A stretch of 64,000 nt of DNA. It comes from JAJTFW01 sp903922455. GTDB taxonomy: Bacteria; Bacteroidota; Bacteroidia; AKYH767-A; OLB10. Made by a program: the position numbers and the translations under genes. Each line of letters opens with the position of its first letter. Positions within the stretch are counted from its first letter, which is position 1. The DNA lies in assembly GCA_943329665.2 (NCBI GenBank), contig CALQEU020000007.1, positions 73,098-137,097 on the forward strand. The letters run 5' to 3'. Under the pieces are notes generated by a model. The model searched no databases, had not been told where the DNA came from, and saw only the letters and a program-made list of their open reading frames with translations. Shown here piece by piece: positions 51,392 through 61,491 of the stretch.

Positions 51392-52618
51392 ATGACGAAG
51401 AATCAACAAGTAACCAATCCGACGAATACTGCCCTGCAGGAGAAGGATTATACGATCCTGAATTTAGGACCTACACATCCTGCAACGCATGGTATTTTTC
51501 AGAATGTAATGAAAATGGAAGGTGAACTTATCGTTTCCGCAGAGCCTACCATCGGGTATATTCATCGCTCATTCGAGAAATTAGCAGAGCGTCGACCTTT
51601 TTATCAAATTACAACCATCACCGATCGTATGAATTATTGCTCATCACCTATTAACAATATGGGATGGCATATGACGGTAGAGAAGTTAGCCGGAATTGAA
51701 ATTCCCAAACGCGTTCAATATTTACGTGTCATCATCATGGAATTGGCGCGTATCTCCGATCATATCATTTGTAATTCAGTAATTGGTGTAGACAGTGGAG
51801 CCATGACGGGCTTCTTGTACATCTTCCAATGGCGTGAATTTATCTACGAAATTTATGAGGAATTGTGCGGTGCTAGGTTAACCACAAACATCGGTCGTAT
51901 CGGTGGACTCGAACGTGATTTTAATGATAAAGCATGGGAGAAAATTCATTATTTCTTGAAAGAATTTCCAGCAGGATTAAAAGAGTTTGAAAATTTATTG
52001 GTGCGCAATCGCATTTTTATGGATCGTACGATTAAGTGCGGTCCCATTTCTGCTGAACGTGCTTTAGCTTATAGTTTTTCAGGTCCCAATTTAAGAGCTG
52101 CAGGAGTGGATTATGATGTGCGTGTGATGAATCCTTATTCTTCCTATGAAGAATTTAATTTCACCATTCCCATCGGCACCAACGGCGATACTTACGATCG
52201 TTTTATGGTGCGCCAACGTGAAATGTGGGAGTCGTTGAGTATTATTCAACAAGCCATTGATAAAGTAAATGCACTAGAAGATAAAACCAGTTTTCATGGT
52301 AATGTCCCCGAGTTTTTCTTACCTCCTAAGGAGGAAGTGTACAACAGCATGGAAGCATTAATTTGGCATTTCAAAATTGTGATGGGTGAAACAACCATCC
52401 CCAAAGGAGAAGTGTATCATTGTGTAGAAGGTGGAAACGGAGAACTAGGATTTTACCTCGTAAGCGATGGCGGACGAACACCGTATCGTTTGCATTTCCG
52501 TCGACCTTGTTATATATATTATCAAGCGTATCCCGAAATGGTGAAGGGTTCGATGTTGAGCGATGCCATCTTAACCATGAGTTCGATGAACGTTATTGCT
52601 GGCGAGTTGGACTCATAG
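51392..52618 (+). CDS. nuoD: NADH-quinone oxidoreductase subunit D
   Basis: 408 residues, the 49-kDa subunit that forms the quinone site with NuoB. Visible motifs are LNLGPTHPATHGIFQNVMKMEGE near 24-46, IGYIHRSFEKLAERR, and a C-terminal PRGEV-like IPKGEVYHCVEGGNGELGFYLVSDGG. Confidence 0.98.
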   Translation: MTKNQQVTNPTNTALQEKDYTILNLGPTHPATHGIFQNVMKMEGELIVSAEPTIGYIHRSFEKLAERRPFYQITTITDRMNYCSSPINNMGWHMTVEKLAGIEIPKRVQYLRVIIMELARISDHIICNSVIGVDSGAMTGFLYIFQWREFIYEIYEELCGARLTTNIGRIGGLERDFNDKAWEKIHYFLKEFPAGLKEFENLLVRNRIFMDRTIKCGPISAERALAYSFSGPNLRAAGVDYDVRVMNPYSSYEEFNFTIPIGTNGDTYDRFMVRQREMWESLSIIQQAIDKVNALEDKTSFHGNVPEFFLPPKEEVYNSMEALIWHFKIVMGETTIPKGEVYHCVEGGNGELGFYLVSDGGRTPYRLHFRRPCYIYYQAYPEMVKGSMLSDAILTMSSMNVIAGELDS

Positions 52619-52655
52619 AAAAAGTATTGAAATAATATTCTGAATTGATTGGATA

Positions 52656-53201
52656 ATGAGTGGAAATAAAGAAATAAAATTTAGCGATGATGCATTGGCA
52701 TTGGTGAGTAGAATCATCAGTCGTTACCCAGAAGGAAAACAAAAGTCTGCACTTCTTCCCCTGTTGCATCTTGCACAAGCGGAGTTTGATGGATGGTTGA
52801 GTCCTGCGGTGATGGATTATGTAGCTTCTCTTTTAAATATTCAGTCGATTGAAGTGTATGAAGTAGCTTCTTTTTATTCGATGTTTAATTTGAAACCTGT
52901 TGGAAAATGTGTGGTGGAAGTTTGTCGTACCGGTCCTTGCTGGTTGATGGGCGCTGAAGATATTGTAAAGTACATGGAGAAAAAGTTAGGCGTGAAGGAA
53001 GGCGGTACCAGTGCAGATGGAATGTTTACCTTGAAAACAGTAGAGTGTTTAGCTTCTTGCGGCACCGCACCCATGATGCAAATTGGTGAAACATATCATG
53101 AGAATTTAACCTTGCAAAAAGTAGATGATATTCTCGATGGATGCAGAAGTAATGTAACGGAACCCATCGCTCATTGGAGAAAAAATAAAATTAAAGCTTG
53201 A
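52656..53201 (+). CDS. nuoE: NADH-quinone oxidoreductase subunit E
   Basis: 181 residues, a thioredoxin-like [2Fe-2S] protein (N1a). An N-terminal helical bundle (ISRYPEGKQKSALLPLLHLAQAEFDGWLS) is followed by the cluster cysteines in VEVCRTGPCWLMGAE and VECLASCGTAPMMQI. It partners with NuoF in the NADH-oxidising tip. Confidence 0.97.
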   Translation: MSGNKEIKFSDDALALVSRIISRYPEGKQKSALLPLLHLAQAEFDGWLSPAVMDYVASLLNIQSIEVYEVASFYSMFNLKPVGKCVVEVCRTGPCWLMGAEDIVKYMEKKLGVKEGGTSADGMFTLKTVECLASCGTAPMMQIGETYHENLTLQKVDDILDGCRSNVTEPIAHWRKNKIKA

Positions 53202-53239
53202 TCTTTTATTAATTAATTAAAAAATTTAAAAGAGAAATT

Positions 53240-54586
53240 ATGGGAAGAAAACTTCTCACTGAAAATATAAACGTTCCGGGTATCCGAAATTTGGATACCT
53301 ATCGAAAGCAAGGTGGATATGAAACCTTGAAGAAAGCGCTTGGCATGAAGCCTGAGGATATTGTGGAGGAAGTAAAGAAGTCTGGCTTGCGTGGTCGTGG
53401 CGGTGCTGGATTTCCTACTGGAATGAAGTGGGGATTTTTAGCAAAGCCCGAAGGTGTTCCGCGTTATCTCGTATGTAATGCAGATGAAAGCGAGCCCGGA
53501 ACTTTTAAGGATCGCTATATGATGGAATTTCTTCCGCATCTTTTGATTGAAGGAATGGCCATCGGAAGTTTTGCATTGGGATGTCGCACATCGTACATCT
53601 ACATTCGAGGAGAGTTAATGTATGTATTTCATATTTTACAAGATGCGATTGATGAAGCGTACGCAGCTGGATTATTAGGAAAAAATATTTTAGGTTCCGG
53701 ATTCGATTTTGATTTGTATTTGCATTGTGGTGGTGGAGCTTATATTTGCGGGGAGGAAACAGCATTGATTGAATCGTTAGAAGGGAAGCGTGGAAATCCA
53801 AGAATTAAACCTCCTTTCCCTGCAATCAAAGGCGTTTGGGGTTGTCCAACGGTAGTGAATAATGTGGAAAGCATTATGGCCGTTGTTCCCATCATCCGAG
53901 ATGGTGGCGATGAGTACGCTAAAATTGGAATTGGAAAAAGTACGGGAACGAAATTGATCTCTGCTTGTGGACATCTGAAAAAACCAGGAGTGTATGAAAT
54001 TGAATTAGGTCTTCCCGTCGAAGAATTTATTTATTCAGATGAATATTGTGGAGGAATTCGCAACGATAAAAAATTAAAAGCTGTCGTGGCAGGTGGATCA
54101 TCCGTACCAATTCTTCCTGCTGAATTAATTTTGAAAACAGCGAATGGTGAACCACGCTTAATGAGTTATGAATCGTTAGCGGATGGTGGATTTGCTTCCG
54201 GTACCATGCTAGGTTCGGGCGGATTTATTGCGATGGATGAAGATACCAGCATCGTGAAAAATTTATATACGTTCACGCGTTTCTACCATCACGAAAGTTG
54301 CGGACAATGTAGTCCATGTCGTGAAGGTACAGGTTGGATGGAGAAATTATTGCATAAAATTCTAGATGGCCATGGAACAATCTCCGATGTAGATTTACTC
54401 TGGGAGATTCAATCGAAAATTGAAGGGAAAACAATTTGTCCCCTAGGTGATGCAGCGGCTTGGCCAGTTGCTTCTGCCATCCGACATTTCAAAAGTGAAT
54501 TTGAAGAGTATGTTCGTAACCCGCAGAACATCAAAAAAGATCATCATTATTATAGGGTTAATAATATTAATCCGGAATTAGTTTAA
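53240..54586 (+). CDS. nuoF: NADH-quinone oxidoreductase subunit F
   Basis: 448 residues; binds NADH, FMN and the N3 [4Fe-4S] cluster. GLRGRGGAGFPTGMKW is near 49-64, CNADESEPGTFKDR near 80-93, a GGGAYICGEETALIESLEG loop near 165-183, and the cluster motif ESCGQCSPCREGTGWM lies near 352-367. It is the entry point of electrons. Confidence 0.98.
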   Translation: MGRKLLTENINVPGIRNLDTYRKQGGYETLKKALGMKPEDIVEEVKKSGLRGRGGAGFPTGMKWGFLAKPEGVPRYLVCNADESEPGTFKDRYMMEFLPHLLIEGMAIGSFALGCRTSYIYIRGELMYVFHILQDAIDEAYAAGLLGKNILGSGFDFDLYLHCGGGAYICGEETALIESLEGKRGNPRIKPPFPAIKGVWGCPTVVNNVESIMAVVPIIRDGGDEYAKIGIGKSTGTKLISACGHLKKPGVYEIELGLPVEEFIYSDEYCGGIRNDKKLKAVVAGGSSVPILPAELILKTANGEPRLMSYESLADGGFASGTMLGSGGFIAMDEDTSIVKNLYTFTRFYHHESCGQCSPCREGTGWMEKLLHKILDGHGTISDVDLLWEIQSKIEGKTICPLGDAAAWPVASAIRHFKSEFEEYVRNPQNIKKDHHYYRVNNINPELV

Positions 54587-54596
54587 GAAAGTAATC

Positions 54597-55592
54597 ATGC
54601 CGAAAGTAACAATCGATGGACATACAATTGAGGTAGCGGAAGGAACCACTATCCTCGAAGCAGCACGTATGATTGGTGGAGAAGTGGCGCCGCCTGCCAT
54701 GTGTTTTTATTCGAAATTGAAAACGAGTGGTGGATATTGTCGTACTTGTATCGTGAAGGTGACGAAAGGTTCTGAAAAGGATCCTCGACCTATGCCAAAG
54801 CCTGTTGCATCTTGCCGTACTCCTGTGATGGATGGAATGGAAGTGCAAAATAAAACAGCTCCCGATTTAGTAGATGCGCGCGCGGGTGTGGTAGAGTTTT
54901 TATTGATTAATCATCCACTCGATTGTCCCATTTGTGATCAAGCTGGTGAATGTCATCTGCAAGATTTAAGTTATGAGCACGGACTTTCAAAATCTCGTTA
55001 CGATTTTAAACGTCGTGAGTTTGATAAAATAGATATCGGCCCCAATATTAAATTACACATGACACGTTGCATCCTTTGCTATCGTTGTGTGAAAGTGGCC
55101 GAGCAAGTTTGTGATAGTCGTGTACATGGAGTGTTGAATCGTGGTGATGTTTCTGAAATATCAACTCATATCGAACAAGCATTGGATAGCGACTTCAGTG
55201 GAAACGTAATTGATGTTTGTCCGGTAGGCGCATTAACCGATCGTACTTTCCGATTTAAAAGTCGTGTTTGGTTTACGAAACCAGTAGACGCTCATCGCGA
55301 TTGCAAAAAATGTTGCGGTCGTTCTGTCTTATATATGAATGGGCAAGAAGTATTGCGTGTTTCAGTACGTAAAGATACTTGGGGTGAAGTGGAGAATACG
55401 CCGGAAGGAAATCCAGGTTGGCTATGTAACGAATGTCGATTCGAAAAGAAAAGTGCAAGCGACTGGTCCATCGAAGGCGTACGAAATATCGATCGCCACT
55501 CGGTGATATCGCAAAATAAATACTTGGAAGTAAAAAATCTGAAGATTGATGTTTCTAATCAAAAGTTGATTGGAGAAAAAGCTCATAATTAA
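54597..55592 (+). CDS. nuoG: NADH-quinone oxidoreductase subunit G, short form
   Basis: 331 residues, far shorter than E. coli NuoG (about 900). The [2Fe-2S] ferredoxin domain (1-80; GGYCRTCIVKV, ASCRTPV), the His-Cys3 [4Fe-4S] motif (HPLDCPICDQAGECHLQD) and the second cluster motif (RCILCYRCVKV...VCPVGALT) are kept. A residual Cys-rich segment (CKKCC...WLCNEC) is where the molybdopterin-like domain would begin, but that domain is absent. Short NuoG proteins are known in Bacteroidota. The gene is intact and in operon position. Confidence 0.93.
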   Translation: MPKVTIDGHTIEVAEGTTILEAARMIGGEVAPPAMCFYSKLKTSGGYCRTCIVKVTKGSEKDPRPMPKPVASCRTPVMDGMEVQNKTAPDLVDARAGVVEFLLINHPLDCPICDQAGECHLQDLSYEHGLSKSRYDFKRREFDKIDIGPNIKLHMTRCILCYRCVKVAEQVCDSRVHGVLNRGDVSEISTHIEQALDSDFSGNVIDVCPVGALTDRTFRFKSRVWFTKPVDAHRDCKKCCGRSVLYMNGQEVLRVSVRKDTWGEVENTPEGNPGWLCNECRFEKKSASDWSIEGVRNIDRHSVISQNKYLEVKNLKIDVSNQKLIGEKAHN

Positions 55593-55627
55593 TATTCCGT
55601 AACAAGAATTAATTCGTTACTCACTAT

Positions 55628-56659
55628 ATGGAATTTATCATAGTAAAATTTGTACTCGTCGTGGTTGTGTTCTTGGTTTCACTGGGAATAGCAGCTTACA
55701 GTACGTACGCCGAACGAAAGATTGCAGCGTTTTTGCAAGATCGTGTGGGTCCCGATCGTGCAGGTCCATTCGGCCTCTTGCAACCTGTAGCCGATGGCGT
55801 GAAAATGTTCATGAAGGAAGAAATTATTCCGACGCATGCCGATAAAGGATTGTTTATTCTCGGTCCCTCCATCATGATGATGACTGCTTGCATGACCGGT
55901 GTTGTGATTCCATGGGGAAGTACATTAATCATCAATGGCACAGATTATCCTGTACAAATTACAGATCTCAACATTGGAATTCTTTACATCTTCGGCGTCG
56001 TGAGTATCGGTGTGTATGGAATTATGATTGGTGGATGGGCTTCTAATAATAAGTACTCGTTGATGGGTGCCATTCGCGCATCTTCCCAAATGATCTCCTA
56101 TGAACTCGCGATGGGTATGGCCATTATCGCTTTAGTAATGACGACGGGAACTTTAAGTATCGGTGAAATTGTGAAACAACAGCAGGGCATGCATTGGAAT
56201 GTGTTTGTGCAACCCTTAGGTTTTGTATTATTTATTGTTTGTGCATTTGCAGAATGTAACCGTACACCATTCGATCTTCCCGAATGTGAAACAGAATTAG
56301 TAGGAGGGTACCATACTGAATACAGTTCTATGAAACTAGGATTCTATCTTTTTGCAGAGTACATCAACATGTTTATTTCATCCGCCATCATCGCATCCTT
56401 GTACTTTGGCGGATACAATTTCCCATTCATCGATCAACTCGGATTACCACATAATGTACTAACGCTTCTCGGAACGCTTATCTTTTTCGGGAAGGTATTC
56501 TTCTTTATCTTCTTCTTCATGTGGGTGCGGTGGACACTTCCACGCTTCCGTTATGATCAGTTGATGCATGTAGGATGGAGAGTAATGATTCCATTGGCAT
56601 TATTCAATATTCTCTTAACCGCTGTCATCGTGCTATGGCAAAACGGACAATTTAATTAA
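55628..56659 (+). CDS. nuoH: NADH-quinone oxidoreductase subunit H
   Basis: 343 residues, about eight membrane helices, linking the arms and lining the quinone tunnel. The cytoplasmic loop motif AERKIAAFLQDRVGPDRAGPFGLLQPVADGVKMFMKEE and FAECNRTPFDLPECETELVGGYHTEYSSMKLGFYLFAEY are diagnostic. Confidence 0.98.
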   Translation: MEFIIVKFVLVVVVFLVSLGIAAYSTYAERKIAAFLQDRVGPDRAGPFGLLQPVADGVKMFMKEEIIPTHADKGLFILGPSIMMMTACMTGVVIPWGSTLIINGTDYPVQITDLNIGILYIFGVVSIGVYGIMIGGWASNNKYSLMGAIRASSQMISYELAMGMAIIALVMTTGTLSIGEIVKQQQGMHWNVFVQPLGFVLFIVCAFAECNRTPFDLPECETELVGGYHTEYSSMKLGFYLFAEYINMFISSAIIASLYFGGYNFPFIDQLGLPHNVLTLLGTLIFFGKVFFFIFFFMWVRWTLPRFRYDQLMHVGWRVMIPLALFNILLTAVIVLWQNGQFN

Positions 56660-56674
56660 TTAAATTCTGAATTA

Positions 56675-57214
56675 ATGCAACTTACCAATAGATCAGAAGT
56701 AGTCGTGAACAAGGTGATGACTTTCAAGGAGAGATTGTATTTCCCTGCCATCATAAGCGGATTAATCATCACCATGAAACATCTGTTTAAGAAACGAGCT
56801 ACTGTAAAATATCCAGAAGAAATAAGACCTGTTGCTCCCATTTACCGAGGCTTACATGTATTAAAACGTGATGAGCAAGGTCGTGAGAATTGCACTGCTT
56901 GCGGACTTTGTGCTGTAGCTTGCCCTGCCGAAGCCATCACCATGACAGCAGCAGAGCGAAAAAAGGGAGAAGAAAATTTATATCGCGAAGAAAAATATGC
57001 AGCCGTATATGAGATTAATATGCTGCGTTGTATCTTCTGTGGATTGTGCGAGGAAGCTTGTCCGAAGGAAGCCATCTTCCTGACTGACAGGATCCTGCCA
57101 TCTGGTTTGAATAGAGCTAATTTCATATTCGGAAAAGATAAGTTAGTAGAGGGAGTGAGTAACGACGCTCGAATAGATATCAGTAAAAGAACGAATGCGC
57201 ATAGGACAGACTAA
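56675..57214 (+). CDS. nuoI: NADH-quinone oxidoreductase subunit I
   Basis: 179 residues with two [4Fe-4S] motifs (N6a/N6b): CTACGLCAVACPAEAI near 73-88 and CIFCGLCEEACPKEAI near 118-133. An amphipathic N-terminal helix sits on the membrane. Confidence 0.97.
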   Translation: MQLTNRSEVVVNKVMTFKERLYFPAIISGLIITMKHLFKKRATVKYPEEIRPVAPIYRGLHVLKRDEQGRENCTACGLCAVACPAEAITMTAAERKKGEENLYREEKYAAVYEINMLRCIFCGLCEEACPKEAIFLTDRILPSGLNRANFIFGKDKLVEGVSNDARIDISKRTNAHRTD

Positions 57215-57270
57215 GATTCTTTTCTGATGCCAAAGAAAGTATTAATTTCGCCACCCGCTCAATTACGTAC

Positions 57271-57777
57271 ATGTTGAATCAAAATTTACCCTTCATGATT
57301 CTTGCAACCCTATCGGTGTTTAGCGCACTGATGGTGGTTTTATCGAGAAAGCCGGTACACAGTGTCTTGTATCTTATCTTTTGCTTCTTTACTATTGGCG
57401 GTCATTATTTATTATTGAATGCACAATTTCTTTTTGCAGTGCACATCATCGTGTACGCGGGTGCTATCATGGTACTCTTCTTATTTACGTTGATGTTCAT
57501 CAATCTAAACAAGGAATTAGAACCACACAAATCGAATTTAGTGAAAGCCGCTGCTACTATCGTCGCGGGTACTTTATTATTAGTAATGGTAAGTACAGTT
57601 ACCGATACAGGAAATATCTTACCTACTCAGGTTTCTCAAAACGAAGTAGGTACAGTAGCAGTGTTAGGAAAAAAATTATACGGCGATTACGTATTGCCAT
57701 TTGAGTTAACATCCATCTTATTACTTGCCGCTATGGTAGGTGCTGTAATGATTGGAAAAAAGAATACTGAATCATAA
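57271..57777 (+). CDS. nuoJ: NADH-quinone oxidoreductase subunit J
   Basis: 168 residues, five predicted helices. KPVHSVLYLIFCFFTIGGHYLLLNAQFLFAVHIIVYAGAIMVLFLFTLMFINL is the conserved part with the pi-bulge helix. It lies between nuoI and nuoK. Confidence 0.96.
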   Translation: MLNQNLPFMILATLSVFSALMVVLSRKPVHSVLYLIFCFFTIGGHYLLLNAQFLFAVHIIVYAGAIMVLFLFTLMFINLNKELEPHKSNLVKAAATIVAGTLLLVMVSTVTDTGNILPTQVSQNEVGTVAVLGKKLYGDYVLPFELTSILLLAAMVGAVMIGKKNTES

Positions 57778-57786
57778 AATTAAGAC

Positions 57787-58107
57787 ATGAATTCAATACT
57801 TAGTGTTGTTCCGATAGAGTACTACCTTGGCTTATCAGTCATCCTCTTCACCATTGGTGTGATGGGCGTACTCTTTCGCCGTAATGCCATCATTGTATTC
57901 ATGTGCATAGAATTAATGTTGAATGCTGTGAATTTATTGTTGACGGCTTTTTCAACACTTCATGGAGAAGCTGGCGGACAAGTAATGGTGTTCTTCATCA
58001 TGGCAGTTGCTGCTGCAGAAGTAGCGGTCGGACTTGCCATCTTAGTAATGATCTATAACAATCTACGTACAGTAGATATTAAAGAAATGAATAAATTGAA
58101 GTGGTAG
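57787..58107 (+). CDS. nuoK: NADH-quinone oxidoreductase subunit K
   Basis: 106 residues, three membrane helices. Conserved Glu residues of the proton path lie in IVFMCIELMLNAVNLLLTAFS and VAAAEVAVGLAILVMIYNN. Confidence 0.97.
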   Translation: MNSILSVVPIEYYLGLSVILFTIGVMGVLFRRNAIIVFMCIELMLNAVNLLLTAFSTLHGEAGGQVMVFFIMAVAAAEVAVGLAILVMIYNNLRTVDIKEMNKLKW

Positions 58108-58133
58108 TACTGACCACATCACCAATATAAACG

Positions 58134-60029
58134 ATGCATCAATTTATCTGGCTGATTCCAATTCTTCCTCTTGTAGGATTTATCCTCATCGGGATTCTGA
58201 ACAAGCGATTGCCCATTCAATGGAGTGGCGGAATCGCGAGCGTAGCAGTATTTCTGTCGTTCCTAATTTCATTAGGAGTATTTAAAGAAGTACAAATGGA
58301 TAATTTTGTTCCAGAGAGAATTGTGTACTTCAATTGGATCGCTGCGGGAAATTTAACCATTGATTTTGCATTTTTAATTGATCAACTTTCTGCCATCATG
58401 TTATTGGTGGTTACAGGTGTTGGATTTTTAATTCATATTTATTCGATCGGATACATGCATCATGAAGCCGATCATTCTCGCTTCTTCTCTTACCTGAACT
58501 TGTTTATCTTCTTCATGCTTTTGTTGGTGATGGGATCAAATTACATTGTCATGTTCGCAGGTTGGGAAGGTGTAGGATTATGTTCTTATTTGTTGATTGG
58601 ATTCTGGTTTAAGAATACCGAGTATAACAATGCTGCGAAAAAAGCTTTCATCATGAATCGTATTGGTGATTTAGGATTTTTGCTCGGCGTATTTTTAATC
58701 TTCATGACTTTCGGCTCTGTTAGTTTTAAAGAAGTATTTGAAGGGGCTAAGCAATTTAGTAGTAACGATCCTACTATTACTGCCATTTGTATTTTGTTAT
58801 TTATTGGAGCAATTGGAAAAAGTGCTCAGCTTCCATTGTATACTTGGTTGCCCGATGCGATGGCTGGTCCCACTCCAGTTTCTGCTTTGATCCACGCTGC
58901 GACGATGGTAACCGCAGGTATTTATATGGTGGTGCGCTCAAATGTTTTGTTCGAACTGTCTCCGTATGCTTCGGAAATTATTGCCATCGTAGGATTAGCT
59001 ACCGCGTTTTTTGCAGCTACCATCGGACTCAAACAAAATGATATTAAGAAAGTGTTGGCATACTCAACGGTAAGTCAGCTCGGTTATATGTTCGTTGCAT
59101 TAGGAGTAGGAGCGTATGATACAGCTTTGTTTCACGTCATCACGCATGCATTCTTTAAAGCACTTCTCTTCTTAGGAGCAGGATCGGTAATTCATGCGAT
59201 GAGTGGTGAACAAGATATTCGCCGCATGGGCGCATTGAAAGGAAAACTTCCCATTACACATTTAACATTCTTAATTGGAACTTTGGCTATAACAGGAATT
59301 CCGCCTTTAGCTGGATTCTTTTCTAAAGATGAGATATTAGCAGTTGCACATGGTTATTCCTTACCCATATTTACATTGCTCTCCATTACTTCCGTACTAA
59401 CGGCGGTGTATATGTTCCGTTTGTATTGGCTGGTGTTTTATGGAAATTTCAGAGGCACAGAACATCAAAAAACTCATTTGCATGAATCGCCATATAGCAT
59501 GACGATTCCTTTGATGGTATTAGCAGTGCTTTCATCAATTGGTGGATTCATTGGAATGCCTGAAATATTTCATGCACCACATCTCTTAAAAGAATTTTTG
59601 CAACCCATCATTTGGAAGTCGGCTACTTATCATCCATCACATTCTTTCGAGTACGCGCTGATTGCAGTTTCTATTGTCGCATTAATGATCATCATCTATG
59701 CTACTTATCATACGTATGTGAAGCGTGGGCAATTACCAGAAGAAGATAAAGATCTTCCTGCAGGTATTCCCAAGCTTTTAACCAACAAGTATTATGTAGA
59801 TGAAATTTACAATTCATTAATCACACGCCCTCTTGATTATATGTCGGGATTCTTTAGTACGTATATTGAAAAGGGATTCATCGATAAAATCGTGAACGGG
59901 ACCGGTCCGGCATTGCAAGGATTAAGCGGAGTACTGCGGTTTGCACAAACCGGAAATATTGGCGGCTATGTATTCAGCATGGTGGTGGGTATCATTGCAA
60001 TTCTATTATTAACTCTGATTGTATACTAA
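58134..60029 (+). CDS. nuoL: NADH-quinone oxidoreductase subunit L (antiporter-like)
   Basis: 631 residues, about 16 membrane helices. Diagnostic parts are MFAGWEGVGLCSYLLIGFW, IGAIGKSAQLPLYTWLPDAMAGPTPVSALIHAATMVTAGIYMVVR, and KKVLAYSTVSQLGYMFVALG. It is a distal proton-pumping subunit with the long lateral C-terminal helix. Confidence 0.98.
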   Translation: MHQFIWLIPILPLVGFILIGILNKRLPIQWSGGIASVAVFLSFLISLGVFKEVQMDNFVPERIVYFNWIAAGNLTIDFAFLIDQLSAIMLLVVTGVGFLIHIYSIGYMHHEADHSRFFSYLNLFIFFMLLLVMGSNYIVMFAGWEGVGLCSYLLIGFWFKNTEYNNAAKKAFIMNRIGDLGFLLGVFLIFMTFGSVSFKEVFEGAKQFSSNDPTITAICILLFIGAIGKSAQLPLYTWLPDAMAGPTPVSALIHAATMVTAGIYMVVRSNVLFELSPYASEIIAIVGLATAFFAATIGLKQNDIKKVLAYSTVSQLGYMFVALGVGAYDTALFHVITHAFFKALLFLGAGSVIHAMSGEQDIRRMGALKGKLPITHLTFLIGTLAITGIPPLAGFFSKDEILAVAHGYSLPIFTLLSITSVLTAVYMFRLYWLVFYGNFRGTEHQKTHLHESPYSMTIPLMVLAVLSSIGGFIGMPEIFHAPHLLKEFLQPIIWKSATYHPSHSFEYALIAVSIVALMIIIYATYHTYVKRGQLPEEDKDLPAGIPKLLTNKYYVDEIYNSLITRPLDYMSGFFSTYIEKGFIDKIVNGTGPALQGLSGVLRFAQTGNIGGYVFSMVVGIIAILLLTLIVY

Positions 60030-60034
60030 GGAGT

Positions 60035-61489
60035 ATGTTAACACTGGTATTAATCTTCTTTCCATTACTCGCGGCACTTGGCACATTAATTTTGCCGCGC
60101 GATAATGCGAAAATGTATTCGTTCATCTCTTCGCTCATTCAGTTGGGAATAACTGCATATGCATTTACTTTATTTTTAACACAAGGTACCGATGCGCTTG
60201 CCGCCAATTATGAATGGGTTCCTGCGTTGGGAATTTCATTGCAAGTGGGGTTAGATGGAATCAGCATTCTTTTAGTAGCGCTCACCAATATTTTAATTCC
60301 ATTAATTATTCTTTCTTCTTTCCGAAATAATTATTCCAACCCAGCTGCATTTTATGGATTAATTCTGTTGATGCAATTTGCGTTAATAGGTGTATTCGCT
60401 GCATTGGATGGATTTTTATTTTATGTGTTCTGGGAGTTGGCATTAATTCCTATTTGGTTTATTTGTTTGCTGTGGGGTGGAGAAGAACGCATTCGCATCA
60501 CATTAAAATTCTTTATCTACACATTAGCGGGGTCCTTGCTCATGTTGCTCGGTTTGATTTTCGTTTATTTGCAAACTCCCGCACCGCACAGTTTTTCAAT
60601 TGATGCGTTGTATCAAGCATCGTTAACAGCCGAAATGCAAGGCTATATCTTCTGGTGTTTCTTCTTGGCATTCGCTATAAAAATTCCAGTATTTCCATTT
60701 CATACATGGCAGCCCGATACCTATACAGATGCACCTGCTCAAGGGTCAATGTTGTTGTCGGGAATTATGTTGAAGATGGGTATCTATGGTATCATTCGTT
60801 GGATGCTTCCCATCTTGCCTTTAGGGATTGCTGAATGGGGAAATTGCGTAATGATTTTTTGTGCAATTAGTATTGTGTATGCTTCTGTTATTGCCATCTA
60901 TCAAAAAGATTTTAAACGACTCATTGCTTATTCTTCGATTGCACACGTTGGATTAATTACTGCAGGTGTGTTCTCCTTGAGTATGCAAGGCTTGCAAGGA
61001 AGTGTAGTGCAAATGTTGGCGCATGGTATCAATGTAGTTGGCTTGTTTTTTATTGCCGACATCATTCAGCGCCGAATGAAAACTCGCCAAATGGATAGCT
61101 TAGGTGGATTAGCAAACAACTCTCCGTTGTTCTCTATTTTATTCATCATTGTATTATTGGGATCGGTGGCTTTACCTCTTACCAATGGATTCGTAGGTGA
61201 ATTTTTATTGTTGCTCGGTGTTTATTCTTACAATGCGTGGTTAGCTGCCATTTGCGGACTCACGGTAATTTTAGGGGCTGTGTATATGTTTAGAGCGTAT
61301 CAAAAAGTAATGTTGGGAGAAGTGCATGAACGAAGTGTAGAATTTACGGGCTTAGCGAAAAGTGAAAAAATTGTATTAATCATAATTGCAGCGTTGATAA
61401 TTGTTTGTGGAGTGTATCCAAAACCAATTTTATCAATTACTCAACCTGCACTTGAAGAAATAGTATTGAATTTGCAAGGCGTCAATTAA
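60035..61489 (+). CDS. nuoM: NADH-quinone oxidoreductase subunit M (antiporter-like)
   Basis: 484 residues, about 14 helices. YVFWELALIPIWFICLLWGG, FPFHTWQPDTYTDAPAQGSMLLSGIMLKMGIYGIIRW and KRLIAYSSIAHVGLITAGVFSL identify it. It pumps protons in the membrane arm. Confidence 0.98.
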   Translation: MLTLVLIFFPLLAALGTLILPRDNAKMYSFISSLIQLGITAYAFTLFLTQGTDALAANYEWVPALGISLQVGLDGISILLVALTNILIPLIILSSFRNNYSNPAAFYGLILLMQFALIGVFAALDGFLFYVFWELALIPIWFICLLWGGEERIRITLKFFIYTLAGSLLMLLGLIFVYLQTPAPHSFSIDALYQASLTAEMQGYIFWCFFLAFAIKIPVFPFHTWQPDTYTDAPAQGSMLLSGIMLKMGIYGIIRWMLPILPLGIAEWGNCVMIFCAISIVYASVIAIYQKDFKRLIAYSSIAHVGLITAGVFSLSMQGLQGSVVQMLAHGINVVGLFFIADIIQRRMKTRQMDSLGGLANNSPLFSILFIIVLLGSVALPLTNGFVGEFLLLLGVYSYNAWLAAICGLTVILGAVYMFRAYQKVMLGEVHERSVEFTGLAKSEKIVLIIIAALIIVCGVYPKPILSITQPALEEIVLNLQGVN

Positions 61490-61491
61490 TT

